Below, one piece after another: positions 7,563 to 12,946 of a stretch of 12,946 bases of DNA (positions are counted from its first letter, which is position 1; each line of letters starts with the position of its first letter). The DNA is from Pseudomonadota bacterium (GTDB lineage Bacteria > Pseudomonadota > Alphaproteobacteria > Sphingomonadales > Sphingomonadaceae): NCBI GenBank assembly GCA_023433445.1, contig JAEZCS010000164.1, positions 1 through 12,946 on the forward strand, written 5' to 3'. The translations under genes were made by a program, and so were the position numbers. The notes under the pieces were generated by a model. The model worked only from the letters and a program-made list of their open reading frames with translations. It made no database searches and was not told the DNA's origin.

Positions 7563-8296
7563 GCGCGCTCCGCATCGCTTGCGATGATCCCGCGAATGGC
7601 GCCCCCCATCGCTCTGCCGCCCGCACGCATGTCGGCAGGGTCCGGTTGCTGAACGAGGACCGATATCTCGAAGCGCCCGAGTATGGGCTTTGGGCGGTGG
7701 CGGACGGCATGGGCGGGCATGATGCCGGCGATGTGGCGGCGACCATTACCGTGCGAGCGCTCGCGGCCCTGTGCGAGGGTGGGGCAACCATCGACCCCGG
7801 TGCTATCGCACTGACTTTGCAGGCGGCCAATGGAGCGATCCATGCTCATATGACCGAACGGGGGCAGCGGGGCGGATGCACTGTTGCGGGGCTGTGGCTC
7901 GATCAGGACCAAGCCCACATCTTCTGGGCGGGCGACAGCCGGGTCTACCGCTTTCGCGAGCGGGAGCTCCAGCGGATGACCCACGATCATAGCGTGGTGC
8001 AGAAATTGCTGGACGCAGGCGTGCTGAGCGCTGAACAGGCGGCGCATCATCCGCAGGCCAATGTGATTACCCGCGCGCTGGGCGTCGATCATCAGGTCGA
8101 GATCGATTTCCGCACTGTGGAACTTGGCGCGGGAGACCGATTCCTGCTGTGTTCCGACGGCATCACGGCGGAGCTCGATGATGCAAAGATCGCCGGATAT
8201 ATGAACCAAGAGCAGGGCGAGATCATGAACGCGATCATGGCGGTCGCACTTGCATCAGGCGGCCGCGATAATCTGACGCTGATCATGGTGGGCTAA
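7559..8296 (+). CDS. PP2C-family Ser/Thr protein phosphatase
   Basis: A 245-residue soluble PPM/PP2C metal-dependent phosphatase, normal length for single-domain bacterial members (Stp/PppA type). Motifs in order: NED at 32-34, DGMGG at 49-53, GCTVAGL at 106-112 in the place of the usual GTT, GDSR at 125-128, SDG at 199-201 and GGRDNLT at 234-240; the aspartates bind the two catalytic metals. The ATG at 7559 (ATGA overlap with the FHA stop) is preferred over an upstream in-frame start at 7430, which would sit deep inside the FHA gene. As last gene of the operon it should reverse phosphorylation by the co-encoded kinase, on the FHA protein and perhaps the kinase itself; this is inferred from operon structure and the PpkA/PppA precedent. 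A terminator hairpin starts right at its stop. Confidence 0.93.
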   Translation: MSALRIACDDPANGAPHRSAARTHVGRVRLLNEDRYLEAPEYGLWAVADGMGGHDAGDVAATITVRALAALCEGGATIDPGAIALTLQAANGAIHAHMTERGQRGGCTVAGLWLDQDQAHIFWAGDSRVYRFRERELQRMTHDHSVVQKLLDAGVLSAEQAAHHPQANVITRALGVDHQVEIDFRTVELGAGDRFLLCSDGITAELDDAKIAGYMNQEQGEIMNAIMAVALASGGRDNLTLIMVG

Positions 8297-8331
8297 AAGG
8301 GAGCAGCCCGCAACCAAGCGGGCCGCCCTTT
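8296..8331. terminator. Bidirectional hairpin terminator between convergent genes
   Basis: The outer arms AAAGGG 8296-8301 and CCCTTT 8326-8331 flank inner arms GCCCGC 8306-8311 and GCGGGC 8318-8323 with loop AACCAA. The short T stretch on each strand allows stopping from either side, which fits its place between the plus-strand PP2C gene and the minus-strand gene ending at 8342. Confidence 0.75.
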
Positions 8332-8341
8332 AAACGCTATA

Positions 8342-9019
8342 TCAGAGTTCGACCACCGAGAGGATGTGGCTGTCATAGCCCGGCCACACATAGTCGAATT
8401 CCAGGATCAGCGTGTCGCCGATCTGGCCGCTCGACAGCAGGTCGGTCTCGACGAACAGTTGCAGGCCGTTGCGGCCATAGGCGTAGCGGGTGACGTTGCC
8501 GAAAGCTGGGGACGCGTCGAGCAGGGCGTCGATCTGCTCATTGCCCTGGCGCGGACGGTTGACGGTGACCTTCAGGCGGCCCTTGAGGTCAGGATCATTT
8601 TCGTTGGCATCGATGAGGTCGAGCGTCATCTTCTCGATCGCGTCGAACGATTCCACCAGCGTGCCGACGTGGAAGGTATATTCAGGGTCAGCCTCGACAG
8701 CGTCGCGCAGGGCCTTGACCGCCTCATGCTCCTTGTCGGTGCCATAGCCGAGCGCTTCGCGCGCAGCCTTGTTCACCGCCGCCTGCGCCGCAGGAAGGGC
8801 GGACAAATAGATGATGCCGTCACCCCGGCTGCGGTTGCTGTCATGGACGACGAAGCGGTAAAAGTTGCCGTTGGGGAAGGGCAGCATCTGCGTTTCCACG
8901 AAACCCAGCATGCCGAGCAGCTTGGCCGCGAGCGGACCGTCCTTCGCATCGGGATAGAACAGGGCGACATGCCCCATCGACCGCATGTAATCCTGAGCAT
9001 CTACTGCCAAAGTCGCCAT
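8342..9019 (-). CDS. Uncharacterised protein, possibly VOC-like, partnered with a Rieske oxygenase
   Basis: A 225-residue soluble protein; I do not recognise a definite family. The N-terminal part (~13-50: GHVALFYPDAKDG, LLGMLGFVET) and the C-terminal part (~190-225: NGLQLFVETDLL, GDTLILEFDYVWPG) resemble the beta-alpha-beta modules of vicinal-oxygen-chelate/glyoxalase proteins, but the metal ligands are not clear. The middle is helical and charged (~85-165). Two ATGs are possible; the second (9019) is chosen since the strong AGGAGG at 9032-9027 is 7 bp from it and only 1 bp from the first (9025). It follows the Rieske gene by about 125 bp, so co-transcription is likely. It may be an accessory or a next-step enzyme; it lacks any flavin or FeS motif, so it is not the missing reductase. 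Confidence 0.75.
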   Translation of the reverse strand: MATLAVDAQDYMRSMGHVALFYPDAKDGPLAAKLLGMLGFVETQMLPFPNGNFYRFVVHDSNRSRGDGIIYLSALPAAQAAVNKAAREALGYGTDKEHEAVKALRDAVEADPEYTFHVGTLVESFDAIEKMTLDLIDANENDPDLKGRLKVTVNRPRQGNEQIDALLDASPAFGNVTRYAYGRNGLQLFVETDLLSSGQIGDTLILEFDYVWPGYDSHILSVVEL

Positions 9020-9037
9020 GTTCATGCCTCCTCATCA

Positions 9038-9102
9038 GGTTGCTTTGCGCAACCGCTATTTCGTGAAGTTCAAATGAACCGGGCCGTCACGATCAACGGC
9101 CC
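9038..9102. repeat. Cluster of three inverted repeats between the oxygenase and its partner gene
   Basis: In the 120-bp spacer: GGTTGC 9038-9043 with GCAACC 9049-9054; GTTCA 9068-9072 with TGAAC 9075-9079; and GGGCCGT 9081-9087 with ACGGCCC 9096-9102 (8-base loop). In the direction of transcription (minus) the strongest comes first, right after the oxygenase stop. It could be a partial terminator or processing hairpin that sets different levels for the two genes; no T run follows it. Confidence 0.5.
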
Positions 9103-9143
9103 GATCGCTGGCCAGCCTTTCCGCTGGCCGTCAATATCTGCCC

Positions 9144-10223
9144 TTAAGCCGCCTGTGTTTCGCTGCGCTTGTCGAGCGTGACATGCAGGCCGTTGGTGCG
9201 CTTGTGCAGGTCGGGTGTCTTGTCGCGCGGGTTGTAGAACTGCTTGTACCAGGTGCGGACCTTGCCATAGGGGCCGTCGTTCGGGATGACGAGCGGGTTC
9301 AAACAGGCCTTCTTGTTCTGCCAGATCTCCACGTCCTGCGCGAAGGCCAGGCGGCTGCCCTCCTGATATTGCAGCGCGGCTTCGCGCAGCTCATCGGTGA
9401 CGGGCGCGCTGCCGTCGTTCACCTGCACCATCAGGCCATGCCAGACACGAATCTTGCCATCCTCGATCGGCGTGTGGGTGATCAGGATGAAGCTGTCGAA
9501 CGTCCCTTCCATCTCCGACTGGAGGATCGAGGGGCCGGTATACCAGGTGTCGAGCGTCAGCACGTCATCCGGGTTCGTTACCAGCGTGCGGTGTCCGGCG
9601 GCATAATATTGGTGGACGATGTGATCCTTGAACTCATTGGCGAAATAGACAAAGTCCTTCGCCCCATGGATCGGCACGAAATGGCCGAAGTCAGCCATAT
9701 TGTCGACCACCTCGATCGGGTGGATGTCAAGATCGCCCATATAGTCGATCTTCCAGTTGACCCAGCCCGGCGCATCATAATGGCCGCCGAAATCGGGCAG
9801 GTCGAAATTGGGTTCGAGCCCTTCAGGATCATGCCAGATCCACACGGTGCCGGCACGCTCGACCGTCGGGAAGGTCTTGAGCTTCGCCGCCTTGGGCACG
9901 AAGTCGGAATAGGGGATGTTCTTGCACGCGCCGTCGGGACCGAACTGCCAGCCATGGAAGGGGCAGCGGATCGAATCGCCCTCAATCTGTTCGCCGTCGC
10001 GCACGATGTAGCTTGTCGTGTTCTTCGCCAGATGCGCGCCCATGTGCGGGCAATAGGCCTCCGTCACATACACCTTGCCGCTCTCGCCACGGTACATCAC
10101 CATGTCCTGGCCCAGATAGCGCATCGCCTTGGGCGTATTTGTCGCCTCGGCGCTCTCACCCACCATGAACCAGCCACGCGGAAAGGTGAATTCTCCCAGA
10201 CGATAGTCCGACGATGTCGCCAT
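9144..10223 (-). CDS. Rieske non-haem iron oxygenase, KshA-like terminal oxygenase
   Basis: A 359-residue oxygenase that should hydroxylate a hydrophobic ring substrate using O2 and electrons from a separate reductase. The N-terminal Rieske domain binds a [2Fe-2S] cluster through Cys58/His60 and Cys87/His90; the spacing between the pairs is 26 residues, about ten longer than the usual 15-17. The mononuclear iron site is in DNMADFGHFVPIH (Asp178, His181, His186), with Asp297 in QDVEIWQNK as likely third ligand. Overall pattern and length match 3-ketosteroid 9-alpha-hydroxylase-type enzymes (KshA), but the substrate is unproven. AGAGGA at 10236-10231 is 7 bp before the ATG. A candidate promoter and operator lie upstream. 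No ferredoxin or reductase gene is in the window. The partner gene follows downstream. Confidence 0.9.
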   Translation of the reverse strand: MATSSDYRLGEFTFPRGWFMVGESAEATNTPKAMRYLGQDMVMYRGESGKVYVTEAYCPHMGAHLAKNTTSYIVRDGEQIEGDSIRCPFHGWQFGPDGACKNIPYSDFVPKAAKLKTFPTVERAGTVWIWHDPEGLEPNFDLPDFGGHYDAPGWVNWKIDYMGDLDIHPIEVVDNMADFGHFVPIHGAKDFVYFANEFKDHIVHQYYAAGHRTLVTNPDDVLTLDTWYTGPSILQSEMEGTFDSFILITHTPIEDGKIRVWHGLMVQVNDGSAPVTDELREAALQYQEGSRLAFAQDVEIWQNKKACLNPLVIPNDGPYGKVRTWYKQFYNPRDKTPDLHKRTNGLHVTLDKRSETQAA

Positions 10224-10269
10224 TGCTTGATCCTCTCACTCGCTACCCGGCGTAGCAGGAAGGGCCGGT

Positions 10270-10291
10270 CGCCAATATGAACCATATGGCG
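10270..10291. promoter_or_regulatory. Candidate operator for the Rieske operon
   Basis: CGCCAATATG at 10270-10279 and CATATGGCG at 10283-10291 form an inverted repeat that is perfect except for one extra A, with a 3-base spacer. It lies about 47-68 bp before the oxygenase ATG and just downstream of the candidate -10 box, a typical repressor position. Which protein binds is unknown. Confidence 0.45.
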
Positions 10292-10303
10292 ATCAGCCCA
10301 CTG

Positions 10304-10332
10304 ATTAAACTGATGCCTCATAATTTACGCAA
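10304..10332 (-). promoter_or_regulatory. Candidate sigma-70-type promoter for the Rieske operon
   Basis: Reading the minus strand, TTGCGT (10332-10327) and TTTAAT (10309-10304) are separated by exactly 17 bases. The region is AT-rich relative to its surroundings and about 80 bp before the oxygenase start. The -10 box matches the consensus at five of six positions, the -35 only at three. An overlapping alternative, TTGCAC and TAAATT, also has 17-base spacing. Confidence 0.35.
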
Positions 10333-10427
10333 AGCCGTTCAGCCGTGCAAGTTACTTATCGCCTACGAGCTTGAACCCGCCCTGAATGCTGCGCAATGAA
10401 CAAGCTCAGGCGCCTTGGCACCCACGA

Positions 10428-10443
10428 TTTGCGTGCGCGCAAA
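10428..10443. other. Candidate parS-like palindrome, site A
   Basis: TTTGCG 10428-10433 and CGCAAA 10438-10443 flank a 4-base centre TGCG; the outer A/T at 10427 and 10444 extends pairing to 7 bp. It starts 20 bp past the parB stop. A site identical at 14 of 16 bases lies on the other side of parB (11585-11600). No T run follows in the parB direction, so a terminator is the weaker reading. Confidence 0.45.
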
Positions 10444-10462
10444 TATCGGCGGGCAGCATCCG

Positions 10463-11449
10463 CTATGCCAGGGCGCGTGCGGCCAATATGGTTTCGCGAA
10501 CGGTCGCGAACAAGACGTCAAGGTCGGCATCGCTCGCGATGTTGAGATCCAGTGCGACGCCGCCCTTTGCCACATGCGCCCGTCCGATGCGCGCGCCGCC
10601 CACCATGATATCCATGTCGCTGCTTTCCCGAGGCCGACGCGCCGCGGCCTGCCGCAGCCGGGACAGGACGATTGCGGAGGCAAGCATCGACCCGTTACCG
10701 GCGGCGCGCGCCTGCTGCTCCTGCGCGATGACCCGCGCTTCGGCAATCAGGTCAGCCCGCTGTTCATGCCGGCGCAACAGCGGCGTCAGCAGTTCGGAAT
10801 AGCGGACCTTCAGCTCTTCCTTCGTGGCGAAGGCCTGGATCACCTCTTCAGGCAGTTGGGCAAGCGCCAGAAGGCGGCTGAGCTGGCTGTTCGAGAGGCC
10901 GAGCGCTTCAGCCATGCGCGACTGAACCCCGCCATAGAAGCGATCGACAGCCTGCTGATAGCTGCGCGCCCGGTCGAGGTCGCAAATATCGGCACGCTCG
11001 CGATTCTCTATGTCCGCCAGACGGAAGGCTTCTTCGTCCGACAGTTCGACGACCAGCGCGTTGAGGCGGATTTCGGGCCGGCCATTATGATTGAGCCAAT
11101 CAATGGCAAAACGCCGCCTGCTGCCGACCAGCAGTTGATAAGGTTCTTCCGCCGCGTCGGGGCTGACGCGCACAAGCACCGGGATCCGGTTGCCGCCTTC
11201 AGCCGCGATGGATTCGATCAGCGACCGGCAGCTATCCGGGTTGAGGCCCGGTTGATCGCGGGGGTTGCCATCCCACACCACGCAGTCGGCGGGGCGGATC
11301 AGCATCGGCGCGCGGCTGTCTGCCCTGGTCCCGGCAAAGCTGGTTAAACGATCATCCAGGCGACTGAGCGCCTCCAGTTCTGCGGCGGGACGGGTCGCCC
11401 CATTGTCGCGAGACAGCGTCGCCATGATGTCGCGTATCAATCCAGCCAT
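10463..11449 (-). CDS. parB: ParB/RepB/Spo0J-family DNA-binding CTP-switch protein
   Basis: A 328-residue ParB-family protein. The N-terminal ParB/sulfiredoxin fold (~48-165) begins with LIRPADCVVWDGNPRD, has the nucleotide-binding motif YQLLVGSRRRFA (~104-115), where the usual GERR reads GSRR, and the second motif ENRER (148-152). A helix-turn-helix follows (~177-207: MAEALGLSNSQLSRLLALAQLP). The C-terminal ~60 residues may dimerise. Known members bind parS, load CTP and slide on DNA as clamps for partition. Start 11449 is chosen for the GGGAGG ribosome site just upstream; an ATG at 11506 overlapping the preceding stop by 4 bp would give 347 residues and cannot be excluded. No parA is adjacent in the window, so it may be an orphan, a Noc-like paralogue, or a plasmid ParB whose partner lies elsewhere. 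Confidence 0.88.
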   Translation of the reverse strand: MAGLIRDIMATLSRDNGATRPAAELEALSRLDDRLTSFAGTRADSRAPMLIRPADCVVWDGNPRDQPGLNPDSCRSLIESIAAEGGNRIPVLVRVSPDAAEEPYQLLVGSRRRFAIDWLNHNGRPEIRLNALVVELSDEEAFRLADIENRERADICDLDRARSYQQAVDRFYGGVQSRMAEALGLSNSQLSRLLALAQLPEEVIQAFATKEELKVRYSELLTPLLRRHEQRADLIAEARVIAQEQQARAAGNGSMLASAIVLSRLRQAAARRPRESSDMDIMVGGARIGRAHVAKGGVALDLNIASDADLDVLFATVRETILAARALA

Positions 11450-11502
11450 GCGGCCTTTCCTCCCTTGCTGCCGATGGCTTAGCGGCGTTTCGACCGCCGG
11501 GC

Positions 11503-12831
11503 TCATGAGACCGAGTCCGAAATGGTGGAAATGGCGCGCGGCTGCGGGGGGAGATGGGCGAAGCCATGCACATCATCAAAAGCTTTTGCGTGTACGCAAA
11601 GATGCCCCTGCGGAGCGCGGCGCGCAGGGAAGCGCTCACCATGACCGGCATATGTCCAGCCGCGCCGCACGCTTGGCCGGCCAAGGTGCGATCCCGCGAC
11701 CCATTCCGCCCCTTCTTCAGCGGCGAGATGGAGGTGCCATGGCGATTCCACGCCATCGACGATCACTGTCGAACTCATGGAGCGGGCAAGGCCTAGAAGA
11801 TGACCGACGCGCATCCGGTTGCGTTCGGATTGATAAGCGGTGCGCATGAAGGGACTGTCCAGCTTCACGACATCGGGCGACAGAGTCATGAGTTCACCGA
11901 TGGAGGCATGGCCGGAGCCGAAGCGCGCGACTGAAATGCGGACGCCCAGACTGCGCAAGGTCCTGACGAAGGCGAGCGCATCGCGAAAACAGGCGATGCC
12001 GCTATTGTCGCCAATCTCTATGACCAAACGCCGTGCGAGGCTGGGTTCTCGTCTCAGGCGGTCGATGACATCCGTCCAGCCCGCGCCTTCGCCGTACAGG
12101 TTCATCGAAAGACTTTGGGAGGAGACGGCGACCGACAAGCGAGCGGCGGGGTCAACCTTCAGCTCGCGGATCACGTCGCGCACCAGCAACCGGTCAAGCA
12201 GATGGGCCAGGCCAAGGCGTTCGAGCGCGGCATAGTTGGCGGCGCAATCCGTCTGCTCGCCATCTTCGCCCACGCGCCGCAGCATGGATTCATAATAGAG
12301 GATGGCGTTGCCATCGCATGGGCGGCACACGGGGCGCCAGCTTATCGCAGCCTCGCCATCCCCTATCCAGCGCAGGAGTTGGGCGGCCTGCTTCATATCC
12401 TTGTGGTAAAGGGCAACGCCCTCACCGCGCCGAACGACAATCTGGGACTGACGCAATGTGGAGGCGGCGAGACGCGCGATCGCCTCCGTTTCCTGTGTGC
12501 GGCCCAGCGCTTGGCCGATGGAAGCCTGCCCTGCCGAAATGGAAAGCAGTATATCCTGGCCTTTGTACCGAAATGGTTCGCTACCGAGCGCATCGCACAA
12601 GGTTTCGACCAGTTGCTCGGCCGGCAGGCTTTGCATGAGTGGATAGTGCGCGGTCAGCATGATCCGGCTGCCGTCGGTGCTGCGCACGTCGATGCGGCCC
12701 AGATGGTGGCGGGCTATGTCGCAAAGATGATTGACTGCGGCCTGTGCGGCATCGGCGCCATAGGCGGCCTCGATCGCATGGAAATTGTTGAGGCAGATGA
12801 TGAGAAGATGTTCGGCCTGATGGAGCTTCAT
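11503..12831 (-). CDS. Degenerate GGDEF-EAL domain protein, probably catalytically inactive
   Basis: A 442-residue soluble protein with the GGDEF-EAL fold but failed active sites. The GGDEF-like part (~5-130: LLIICLNNFHAIEAAYG, ILLSISAGQASIG) has STDGSRIML where GGDEF should be. The EAL-like part (~150-392) reads ESM (181-183) for EAL, VSSQSL for the NVS motif, and ARFGSG (302-307) for DDFGTG, so the metal-binding Asp pair is gone; Lys323 and Glu362 remain. I infer a c-di-GMP receptor or protein-interaction scaffold, not an enzyme. A ~50-residue His/Pro/Arg-rich tail follows the EAL end and looks unlike the rest. The ATG at 12831 starts the conserved region; a TTG-started extension toward the window end is dismissed. 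Its TGA overlaps a possible parB ATG, so the two genes form an operon. Confidence 0.85.
   Translation of the reverse strand: MKLHQAEHLLIICLNNFHAIEAAYGADAAQAAVNHLCDIARHHLGRIDVRSTDGSRIMLTAHYPLMQSLPAEQLVETLCDALGSEPFRYKGQDILLSISAGQASIGQALGRTQETEAIARLAASTLRQSQIVVRRGEGVALYHKDMKQAAQLLRWIGDGEAAISWRPVCRPCDGNAILYYESMLRRVGEDGEQTDCAANYAALERLGLAHLLDRLLVRDVIRELKVDPAARLSVAVSSQSLSMNLYGEGAGWTDVIDRLRREPSLARRLVIEIGDNSGIACFRDALAFVRTLRSLGVRISVARFGSGHASIGELMTLSPDVVKLDSPFMRTAYQSERNRMRVGHLLGLARSMSSTVIVDGVESPWHLHLAAEEGAEWVAGSHLGRPSVRRGWTYAGHGERFPARRAPQGHLCVHAKAFDDVHGFAHLPPQPRAISTISDSVS
11585..11600. other. Candidate parS-like palindrome, site B
   Basis: TTTGCG 11585-11590 and CGCAAA 11595-11600 flank the centre TGTA; with T11591 and A11594 included the arms are 7 bp around GT. 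It lies inside the C-terminal tail of the degenerate GGDEF-EAL gene, about 135 bp upstream of the preferred parB start, and matches site A (10428-10443) at 14 of 16 positions. Confidence 0.45.
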
Positions 12832-12889
12832 CAAGGACAAATCCTTTCGCGGGACCAGCTTGCAAAGTGCCAGACAGGATAAGGACCGA

Positions 12890-12913
12890 GGAGGTGGCGG
12901 GCCTGCCACCTCC
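12890..12913. repeat. GC-rich perfect inverted repeat near the window end
   Basis: GGAGGTGGC 12890-12898 pairs with GCCACCTCC 12905-12913 over a 6-base loop. It sits about 60 bp upstream of the GGDEF-EAL start and may be a terminator of a gene beyond the window or an intergenic repeat of the type often seen in sphingomonads. It is followed by a C-rich stretch and then 13 G residues to the end of the window (12934-12946). Confidence 0.6.
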
Positions 12914-12946
12914 CCGCCCCGCCCCCCGCCCAAGGGGGGGGGGGGG

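Noticed and set aside
8366..9181. A 271-codon plus-strand open frame opposite the Rieske partner gene
   Set aside because: Antisense shadow; the minus-strand gene has a strong AGGAGG site and sits in an operon.
9183..10280. A 365-codon plus-strand open frame opposite the Rieske gene
   Set aside because: It is antisense to a gene with intact Rieske and iron-site motifs; long antisense frames are common in GC-rich DNA and its product shows no family features.
10367..10407. GAGCTTG at 10367-10373 pairing with CAAGCTC at 10401-10407
   Set aside because: The 27-base loop makes a stable hairpin unlikely and no regulatory context supports it.
10438..10993. A 13-base repeat CGCAAATATCGGC at 10438-10450 and 10981-10993
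   Set aside because: The second copy is in parB coding sequence for the conserved ENRER-region and lacks the palindrome's other arm, so it is likely coincidence.
10415..11347. A 310-codon plus-strand open frame opposite parB
   Set aside because: Antisense shadow of a gene with clear ParB motifs; composition Arg/Ala/Gly-rich with no recognisable domain.
1..12946. CRISPR arrays, tRNA or rRNA genes, and insertion sequences
   Set aside because: No regularly spaced repeats, no cloverleaf-like conserved tRNA arms, no rRNA sequence and no transposase reading frames were seen.

Overview
The window is GC-rich, gene-dense, and looks like a free-living alphaproteobacterium, most likely a sphingomonad (Sphingobium, Novosphingobium or Sphingomonas type). 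That rests on base composition, codon use, a KshA-like Rieske oxygenase and the overall gene style; no rRNA or other taxonomic marker is present. No tRNA, rRNA, insertion sequence or CRISPR array was seen. The last 13 bases are a pure G run, which looks like a contig end.

Layout. (1) 1-1722, plus strand: the 3' part of a TIM-barrel sugar-phosphate isomerase/epimerase-like gene, then an AEC-family permease. (2) 1883-2332: a Ser/Thr/Ala-rich hypothetical protein. (3) 2534-8296: a tight five-gene plus-strand operon with abutting or overlapping stop/start codons. It encodes a membrane EAL phosphodiesterase, a LysM/TPR-like lipoprotein, a transmembrane Ser/Thr kinase with an extracytoplasmic sensor region and a C-terminal HAMP, a TagH-type FHA protein and a PP2C phosphatase. 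It ends at a terminator hairpin shared with the convergent genes. (4) 8342-10223, minus strand: a Rieske non-haem iron oxygenase followed by an uncharacterised, possibly VOC-like protein, with a candidate promoter and operator upstream. (5) 10463-12831, minus strand: a degenerate GGDEF-EAL protein and an orphan ParB-family protein, whose first possible start overlaps the upstream stop. Two related 16-bp palindromes flank the parB gene and are candidate parS sites.

How the genes work together. Region 3 looks like the threonine-phosphorylation switch known from type VI secretion (PpkA kinase, PppA phosphatase, Fha/TagH reader). Here it has no secretion structural genes nearby, and it is wired to a cyclic-di-GMP phosphodiesterase and an envelope LysM lipoprotein. 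It could sense the cell wall or periplasm and signal inside the cell, or control a T6SS encoded elsewhere. Region 5 pairs a probably catalytically dead c-di-GMP-type protein with a ParB whose GERR motif reads GSRR, suggesting a non-standard CTP clamp. These two modules are the most unusual content of the window.
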